From: JBOHCT01 sp050699055
GTDB lineage: Bacteria; Actinomycetota; Actinomycetes; Streptosporangiales; JBOHCT01
Assembly: GCA_050699055.1 (NCBI GenBank)
Contig: JBOHCT010000035.1
Location: forward strand, 1-26,219
Direction of reading: 5' to 3'
DNA length: 26,219 bases
Shown piece by piece: positions 21,482 to 26,219 of this stretch (positions within the stretch are counted from its first letter, which is position 1; each line of letters begins with the position of its first letter). The position numbers were made by a program, and so were the translations under genes. The notes under the pieces were generated by a model. It searched no databases. It was not told the origin of the DNA and saw only the letters and a program-made list of their open reading frames with translations.

Positions 21482-22311
21482 CTCGTCGCTTCCTCCTCGC
21501 GTGGTGACGTGTCGGGGAGGGTCCCGACCCAGCCGAGTACCCGAGAGATCTGCTCGGCGGCGGCGAGCACCTTGGGCGCGTGCGCCTCGACCGCGGCGCG
21601 GTCGAACCTGTCCACCGGCCCGCAGACGCTGATCGCCCCGAGGACCTCCGAATAGGCTCCGAAGACGGGCGCCGCCACCGATCCGGCGCCGTGCTGTCGC
21701 TCGCCGAGCGACGTCGCTACACCGGTGGTCGCGATCTCCGTGAGCTGCTTGCGCAGCCGCGGCGTCTCGGTGACCGTCCTCGACGTCACGTGCTGGAGCG
21801 GTCCCGCCAGTACCCGGTCGCGCACGTCGGCCGGCAGGAACGCGAGCATCGCCTTGCCCGTCGCCCCGGCGTGGAGCGCGTGCTGTCGGCCGAGCTCGAC
21901 CGTCATCTTGATCTCCTGCGGGCTCTCGAACTGATCGAGGTAGACGCGCGCGAGGCCGAGATGCTCGCTGAGCGTGGTCGTCTCCCGGGTCTCGTCTCTG
22001 AGGCGGCGCAACACGGGGCGCGCCGCTCGGCGCAGGTCGAGGTCGCGCAGGGCCCGGGCGCCGAGGGCGACGGCCGCCGGTCCGAGGCGGTATCCCCGGC
22101 CCTCCCCGTCCACCTCGACCACCTGGCGGGAGGCGAGTGACTGCAGGATCCGGTGCACGACGGCTTTCGACAGTCTGAGCTGTCGGGCGATCTCGGTGAC
22201 GCCCAGCGCCGCCGGGCCGTGCGTGAAGAGGAGCAACACATCCGCGACACGGGACGCGGACTCTGTACCAGTCCGGCCGGCTGTTCCCGTGGGCGAAACA
22301 CAACTGCTCAT
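21478..22311 (-). CDS. IclR family transcriptional regulator
   Basis: This 277-residue regulator has an N-terminal winged HTH, about residues 15-80 (SRVADVLLLFTHGPAALGVT, EIARQLRLSKAVVHRILQSL, VVEVDGEGRGYRLG). The IclR effector domain is about 95-260 (LSEHLGLARVYLDQFESPQE, ELGRQHALHAGATGKAMLAF, TTGVATSLGERQHGAGSVAA, PVFGAYSEVLGAISVCGPVD). It is the first gene of the catabolic operon and divergent from the importer, so it probably controls both and itself. The start at ATG 22311 is 16 residues before the domain; its Shine-Dalgarno sequence is poor and the frame stays open to 22416, so the start is uncertain. The ligand is unknown. Confidence 0.88.
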   Translation of the reverse strand: MSSCVSPTGTAGRTGTESASRVADVLLLFTHGPAALGVTEIARQLRLSKAVVHRILQSLASRQVVEVDGEGRGYRLGPAAVALGARALRDLDLRRAARPVLRRLRDETRETTTLSEHLGLARVYLDQFESPQEIKMTVELGRQHALHAGATGKAMLAFLPADVRDRVLAGPLQHVTSRTVTETPRLRKQLTEIATTGVATSLGERQHGAGSVAAPVFGAYSEVLGAISVCGPVDRFDRAAVEAHAPKVLAAAEQISRVLGWVGTLPDTSPREEEATR

Positions 22312-22358
22312 CCGGGGGCCATGGCCTCTCTTCTCCGGCTCCTTCTCATCGCGATGTC

Positions 22359-22368
22359 GTATAGATAC
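22359..22368. promoter_or_regulatory. AT-rich palindrome GTATAGATAC in the IclR/transporter divergent region
   Basis: GTAT and ATAC flank AG, giving an AT-rich 10-bp near-palindrome in a GC-rich 161-base divergent region. It is a plausible IclR binding site. No second copy was found. Confidence 0.4.
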
Positions 22369-22377
22369 AACCAGGTG

Positions 22378-22407
22378 TTGACCGCGGTAGCAAGCCCGTG
22401 CTAAGCA
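22378..22407 (+). promoter_or_regulatory. Possible promoter of the ABC importer operon (TTGACC-18-TAAGCA)
   Basis: TTGACC at 22378-22383 and TAAGCA at 22402-22407 are 18 bases apart, 66 bases upstream of the lipoprotein start. A second TTGACC follows at 22408, 30 bases from the first. Moderate match only. Confidence 0.35.
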
Positions 22408-22472
22408 TTGACCCAACCTCAGGACATGTGTTCCCGCGAACGGAACGGAACGAAACGATGGGAGGACAGGGG

Positions 22473-23729
22473 ATGAGACCCATCCTCCGGGTGCCGCTGG
22501 TGATCGCCGCGGCCGCGACCCTTGCCGCCGCCGCTGGCTGCGGCGGCGGCTCGAGCGCTCCGAAGGCGGGGGGAGGCGGGGGCGGGGGTGGGAGCGGCGG
22601 CCCCATCGTCATCGGCTCGATCCACCCGCTGACCGGGCCGCTGGCCGGCGACGGCAAGCTGATGGACGACGCGGTGAAGATGGCCGTCGACGACATCAAC
22701 GCTGCCGGCGGCATCAAGGCGCTGGACGGCCGGAAACTCGCGGTGAAGTCCGGCGACAGCCAGGGCAAGCCGGAGGTCGGTCAGAGCGAGGCGCAGCGCA
22801 TCATCCAGTCGGGCGCGACCGCCCTTGTCGGGACCTACCAGTCCGACGTCACCCAGAACGTCGCGGCGGTGGCGGAGCGCAACCAGGTCCCGCTCGTCAT
22901 CGATGTGGCGGTCGCCGACCAGATCCTCCAGCAGGGATACCGCTACACGTTCCGTGTCCAGCCGAACGCGTCGTCCATGGGCAGGCTCGGCGCGGACGAC
23001 CTCGCGCGGATCAGCGAAGGCTCGGTGAAAACCGTCGCGTACCTGCACGACTCGAGCGACTTCGGGACAAGCGTCTCCAAGGCGTTCACGAAGGAGGCCT
23101 CGACCAAGGGCATCCGCGTCGTGAAGGACGTCTCCTACGACCCGGCGAGCCTCACCGACGCCACGACGATCGTCTCCAAGGCGGCGTCCGCGCATCCCGA
23201 CGTGATCGTGGTCACCGGCTACTACGCTGACTCGCTGCTCATCGCCAAGACGATCGCGTCTGTCAAGCCGGACGTGCGGGCGGTGTACGGCATCGCGGAC
23301 GGCGGGTTCGACAACCACCAGTTCCCTAAGGACGCGGGGAAGGCGGCGGCGGGTTACCTGTCGACCAACTACCATTTCTCCGCGACGAACCCCGAGGTCA
23401 AGAAGATACGCAAGCAGTTCGAGCAGAAGTACGGCGAGCCGATGCGCACCGATGCCGTGCTCGCGTACCAGGCCGTTCAGGTCATCGCGAAGGGCTTGGA
23501 GCAGGCGGGCTCCACGGACCCGACGAAACTGCGCGACGCCATCTCTGGCCTGCGGATCGATGAGCCTCTTGTCGCGAACAAGGGCCCGATCGTCTTCAAC
23601 GACAAGGGCCAGAACGTGCACGCGATCCCGATCGTCATGCAGGTGCGGTCAGGCAAGGTGCGACAGGTGTACCCGGCCAAGTACGCCGAGGCGAAGCTGA
23701 AGTTCCCCGCGCCGCCCGAGAAGTCGTGA
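22473..23729 (+). CDS. HAAT-type (branched-chain amino acid family) ABC transporter substrate-binding lipoprotein
   Basis: This 418-residue periplasmic-binding-like lipoprotein is anchored outside the membrane. The signal peptide MRPILRVPLVIAAAATLAAA ends in the lipobox AAGC, followed by a Gly-rich linker. The Peripla_BP_6/LivJ fold has IVIGSIHPLTGPLAGDGKLM, AVDDINAAGGI, LVGTYQSDVTQNVAAVAERN, DSSDFGTSVSKAFTKEA, DVIVVTGYYADSLLIAKTI, GYLSTNYHFSATNPEVKKIR and GPIVFNDKGQNVHAI. The family binds amino acids but also aromatic acids, amides, urea and other small polar compounds, so the ligand is open. The ATG at 22473 has GGAGG about 7 bases upstream; the frame extends upstream to 22398 without signal features. 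The next gene overlaps by 4 bases. Confidence 0.9.
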   Translation: MRPILRVPLVIAAAATLAAAAGCGGGSSAPKAGGGGGGGGSGGPIVIGSIHPLTGPLAGDGKLMDDAVKMAVDDINAAGGIKALDGRKLAVKSGDSQGKPEVGQSEAQRIIQSGATALVGTYQSDVTQNVAAVAERNQVPLVIDVAVADQILQQGYRYTFRVQPNASSMGRLGADDLARISEGSVKTVAYLHDSSDFGTSVSKAFTKEASTKGIRVVKDVSYDPASLTDATTIVSKAASAHPDVIVVTGYYADSLLIAKTIASVKPDVRAVYGIADGGFDNHQFPKDAGKAAAGYLSTNYHFSATNPEVKKIRKQFEQKYGEPMRTDAVLAYQAVQVIAKGLEQAGSTDPTKLRDAISGLRIDEPLVANKGPIVFNDKGQNVHAIPIVMQVRSGKVRQVYPAKYAEAKLKFPAPPEKS

Positions 23730-24733
23730 CGGACCTGACGAGCACACCCCGCGGGGAGACCAGGCGCGGATGGCTCTCCTGGGGCGTGCTCTCGCTAGCG
23801 CTCCGGGTGCTCGGCACCGTGATCGCCGTCGTCGTCGGACTGTTCCTCGTCACCTTCGCGGGCGGCCAAAGCGAGCAGCTGGTCCTTCAGGCCATCGTCA
23901 CGGGGCTGCTGCTCGGTGGGGTCTACGGTCTCGTCTCACTGGGGCTGACCTTGATCTTCGGGGTGCTCGAGATCGTCAACTTCGCCCAGGGGACACTCCT
24001 CACGCTCGCGATGTTCGTCGCGTACGCGATGGCGGCCTACGGCGGTGTCAACGTCTACCTCGCCATACTCGTCGCGATTCCTGTGCTGTTTCTCCTCGGG
24101 TACGGCGTGCAGACGACGATGCTCAACCGGCTCATGGGGCGCGGCCTGGAGAACCAGCTGCTGGTGACCCTCGGTCTCTCCCTGTTCATCGAGAACGCCC
24201 TGCTGCTCGGTTTCGGCGGCCAGCCGAAGTCGGTGCAGGCGCCGTGGCAGGGGTCGCTGGACGTCTTCGGCGCGGTCGCGCAGGTGCCACGCGTGATCGC
24301 GTTCGGCGGGGCACTCGCCCTGGCCGCGGTGCTGACGTGGCTCCTTCGCCGTACCCGGCTCGGGATGGCGATCCGCTCGGTCGCCGCCAACGCCGAGGGT
24401 GCCTCGCTGGTGGGAGTGGACGTCCCACGCGTCTACGCGCTGACGTTCGGCCTCGGCACCGCCTGTGTGGGCGCGGCGGGCGCGTTGATCCTTCCGTTTC
24501 TCTCCCTGGTCCCTACGGTTGGCGAGCAGTTCACGATCCTCGCCTTCGTGATCGTGGTCCTGGGCGGGCTGGGCAGTGTCGTCGGTGCGGTCCTCGGCGG
24601 TCTCGTCGTCGGCCTCGTGCAGCAGGTCGGGTCCCTCTACCTTCCGGGTACGGGCAGCCTGCTGCTCGTCTTCGCGGTCTTCGTGCTCGTCTTGTTCGTG
24701 CGCCCGCAGGGGCTGTTCGGGGGCCGGTCATGA
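23726..24733 (+). CDS. livH: HAAT ABC transporter permease, LivH type
   Basis: This 335-residue integral membrane permease has about eight hydrophobic helices and a somewhat long N-terminus (residues 1-25 polar). Typical LivH segments: QAIVTGLLLGGVYGLVSLGL, TLIFGVLEIVNFAQGTLLTL, NRLMGRGLENQLLVTLGLSL, RRTRLGMAIRSVAANAEGAS, LVGVDVPRVYALTFGLGTAC, IVVLGGLGSVVGAVLGGLVV, RPQGLFGGR. The GTG start lies in the stop of the lipoprotein gene (GTGA), and its own stop overlaps livM. It forms the transmembrane channel with the LivM-type subunit. Confidence 0.92.
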   Translation: MTDLTSTPRGETRRGWLSWGVLSLALRVLGTVIAVVVGLFLVTFAGGQSEQLVLQAIVTGLLLGGVYGLVSLGLTLIFGVLEIVNFAQGTLLTLAMFVAYAMAAYGGVNVYLAILVAIPVLFLLGYGVQTTMLNRLMGRGLENQLLVTLGLSLFIENALLLGFGGQPKSVQAPWQGSLDVFGAVAQVPRVIAFGGALALAAVLTWLLRRTRLGMAIRSVAANAEGASLVGVDVPRVYALTFGLGTACVGAAGALILPFLSLVPTVGEQFTILAFVIVVLGGLGSVVGAVLGGLVVGLVQQVGSLYLPGTGSLLLVFAVFVLVLFVRPQGLFGGRS

Positions 24734-25749
24734 CAGCGAAGGCGGTTCGGCGCGGCGCACCGGGCGGGTTCAGCTGGAACCTCGTCGTGCTCGTCGTCGG
24801 CGGGTTGGTATTCGCGGTGCTGCCGTACATCCTGCCGGCCGGCGAGCAGGGCGTCGCCGTCCGTACGCTGATCTTCGCGCTGCTTGGCGTGGCGTGGAAC
24901 CTGATGAGCGGCGTCGGCGGCATGTTCAGCTTCGGGCACGCCGCCTACTTCGGCATCGGCGCCTACACGGGAGCTTACCTCCTGGTCGTGCACGGCATCT
25001 CACCGTGGGCCGGCATGGCGGTAGGAGCGGTCCTGGCCGCCTTCTTCGGCGTCGTGACCGCTTTCCTCTCGTTCAGGTACAAGCTCAAAGGCGCCTACTT
25101 CGCGCTCGCGACCTTCGCCTTCGCGGAGATGCTCCGGCTCCTCGTCTCGAACCTCGGCGTCCTCAACAAGACGGTCGGGTTCAACGTGCAGCTCATCCAC
25201 GGCTCCTCGTGGGTCAAGCTGCAGTTCCCCGCCGGCTCGAAGCTCTACTACTGGATCCCGCTCGCGCTGCTGGCACTGGCGGTGGCCGTGACCATCGCGC
25301 TGCGGGGCAGCCGGACAGGCCAGTACGTCATGGCCGTACGCGACGACGAGGAAGCCGCGTCGTCTCTCGGCGTGAACGTGATGCGCTACAAGCTGACAGC
25401 GGTCGCGATCAGCGCCGCGATCACCGCCGCGACCGGTGTCTACTACGTGCAGTACTACCTGTACGTCAACCCCGACACCGCCTTCGGCGCGAGCGTGTCG
25501 ATCCAGGCGATCGTGCCCGCGATCATCGGCGGCGTCGGGACGCTCTGGGGGCCGGTCATCGGCGCGCTGATCGTCGGGCCCCTCTCCGAGGCGACCTCGT
25601 CACTGCTGAACAACCCACCGGCCGTTCTGGCATTCCTCGGCGGACGGAACGGGTTGGACGTGATGCTGTACGCCGCGCTGCTCGTCGTGATCGTCGTCTT
25701 CCTGCCGCGCGGCGTCTACGGCTCGATCCGGGCGAGGCTGCGGCCATGA
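24730..25749 (+). CDS. livM: HAAT ABC transporter permease, LivM type
   Basis: This 339-residue membrane permease is the partner of the LivH-type subunit. Segments: VRTLIFALLGVAWNLMSGVG, GMFSFGHAAYFGIGAYTGAY, FRYKLKGAYFALATFAFAEM, RGSRTGQYVMAVRDDEEAAS, SLGVNVMRYKLTAVAISAAI, GVGTLWGPVIGALIVGPLSE, LLVVIVVFLPRGVYG. The ATG at 24730 gives an ATGA overlap with livH and is the family start; the frame is open back to 23770 only as an overlapping shadow. The Gly-rich membrane helices and EAA-like loop (DEEAASSLGVN) are intact, so it should be functional. Confidence 0.92.
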   Translation: MTAKAVRRGAPGGFSWNLVVLVVGGLVFAVLPYILPAGEQGVAVRTLIFALLGVAWNLMSGVGGMFSFGHAAYFGIGAYTGAYLLVVHGISPWAGMAVGAVLAAFFGVVTAFLSFRYKLKGAYFALATFAFAEMLRLLVSNLGVLNKTVGFNVQLIHGSSWVKLQFPAGSKLYYWIPLALLALAVAVTIALRGSRTGQYVMAVRDDEEAASSLGVNVMRYKLTAVAISAAITAATGVYYVQYYLYVNPDTAFGASVSIQAIVPAIIGGVGTLWGPVIGALIVGPLSEATSSLLNNPPAVLAFLGGRNGLDVMLYAALLVVIVVFLPRGVYGSIRARLRP

Positions 25750-26219
25750 GCCTCCTGGCCGTCGAGGGAGTGACGAAGTCGTTCCGCGGGCTGCGGGCCG
25801 TCGACGACGTGGACCTCGCGGTCGAGGCCGGCTCGATCGTCGGGCTCATCGGTCCCAACGGTGCCGGCAAGACGACCCTGTTCGGCGTGGTCGCCGGTGC
25901 TCTTCGACCGGACCGGGGCCGCGTCCGCTTCGCCGGCCGCGACGTGACCCGGTGGCCCGCGCATCGACTGGCGAGGGGCGGGCTCGTCCGTACCTTCCAG
26001 CTGATGCGGCCGTTCGACAGCATGACGGTGCTCGACAACGTCGCGATCGCGACGCACGCCCGCCACCGCCGCCGCGCCTTGGCACGTGACGCCGCGGCCG
26101 AGGTTGTCGACCGCGTGGGACTGTCCCGCTACCGCGACCAGCCCGCCACGGAGCTGCCGACGGCCGCCCTCAAGCGACTCGAGCTGGCGCGCGCCCTCGC
26201 GCTTCGGCCGCGGCTGCTC
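25746..26219 (+). CDS. livG: HAAT ABC transporter ATP-binding protein, LivG type (5' part)
   Basis: The first 158 residues are visible and the gene runs off the window. Walker A is GLIGPNGAGKTTLF, followed by LRPDRGRVRFAGRDVTRWPA and the LivG-typical Q-loop region RGGLVRTFQLMRPFDSMTVL, DNVAIATHA. The usual LSGGQ signature is replaced by ELPTAALKRLELARALALRP, a degenerate form seen in some LivG-like ATPases, which usually keep a Gly. Walker B lies beyond the end. The ATG at 25746 overlaps the livM stop (ATGA). It powers import by the two permeases in the cytosol-facing complex; a LivF-type second ATPase is expected just downstream. Confidence 0.9.
   Translation, partial: MSLLAVEGVTKSFRGLRAVDDVDLAVEAGSIVGLIGPNGAGKTTLFGVVAGALRPDRGRVRFAGRDVTRWPAHRLARGGLVRTFQLMRPFDSMTVLDNVAIATHARHRRRALARDAAAEVVDRVGLSRYRDQPATELPTAALKRLELARALALRPRLL

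Noticed and set aside
20363..21655. Plus-strand frame (430 codons) opposite the CoA-transferase
   Set aside because: Antisense shadow of a full CaiB/BaiF gene with no motifs of its own.
22560..22605. G-rich run in the lipoprotein gene as a possible sequencing error
   Set aside because: It encodes a Gly/Ser linker after the lipobox, common in actinomycete binding lipoproteins, and the frame continues correctly on both sides.
22419..23621. Minus-strand frame (400 codons) opposite the substrate-binding lipoprotein
   Set aside because: Antisense shadow; the plus strand has signal peptide, lipobox and Peripla_BP_6 motifs.
1..26219. CRISPR arrays, tRNA/rRNA genes, insertion sequences, integrases
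   Set aside because: No regularly spaced repeats, RNA gene signatures, transposase or integrase motifs were seen; the gene losses look like simple deletions, not insertions.

Overview
The window is very GC-rich, with strong G/C preference at third codon positions. It carries mycothiol-type DinB-fold enzymes, XRE/DUF5753 regulators with DUF6879 partners, a probable F420-type LLM oxidoreductase and many GTG starts. Together these point to a high-GC actinomycete, most likely in or near the Streptosporangiales; the exact genus is a guess. No rRNA, tRNA, CRISPR array or transposase was seen.

Layout, left half (1-13.6 kb): an accessory region with much decay. It opens with the 3' part of a TPP-dependent (acetolactate-synthase-like) enzyme. 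Next is a maleylpyruvate-isomerase-family gene fused in frame to the frameshifted 3' end of a BNR/sialidase gene, closed by a perfect hairpin. Two paralogous regulatory cassettes follow on the minus strand (4471-2596 and 10957-9186). Each has a small 'VEIP' protein, a DUF6879 protein, an XRE/DUF5753 regulator and a small 'PWxRADxVVR' protein, with 4-20 bp overlaps between the first three genes. Cassette 1 looks intact and cassette 2 is decaying. Between them lies a secreted carbohydrate locus: a GH3 beta-glycosidase with a NEW3 domain, divergent from an orphan NPCBM-domain protein and a Tat-exported aldose 1-epimerase, with a LacI-type operator candidate between. After cassette 2 come a GNAT acetyltransferase, a TIGR03086-type DinB-fold protein, and DUF5701-like and DUF4267 genes that converge and are both truncated. 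A TetR regulator then follows, with two matching palindromes in front of it.

Layout, right half (13.6-26.2 kb): two divergent, tightly coupled operons. Leftward: iclR, CaiB/BaiF CoA-transferase, HpcH/CitE-type CoA-ester lyase, cyclase-family hydrolase, two tandem MmgE/PrpD proteins, an LLM oxidoreductase and a hydantoinase/dihydropyrimidinase-like amidohydrolase. Rightward: a complete start of a branched-chain-amino-acid-type (HAAT) ABC importer (lipoprotein, two permeases, first ATPase cut by the window end). Nearly every junction is an ATGA/GTGA overlap.

How the genes may work together (inference): the importer takes up a small organic acid, amide or N-heterocycle. The two hydrolases and the LLM enzyme open or oxidise it. 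The MmgE/PrpD pair dehydrates, epimerises or decarboxylates an acid intermediate. CaiB activates it as a CoA thioester and the CitE-like lyase splits it to central metabolites, with IclR sensing the substrate or an intermediate. This combination is the best candidate in the window for an undescribed pathway.
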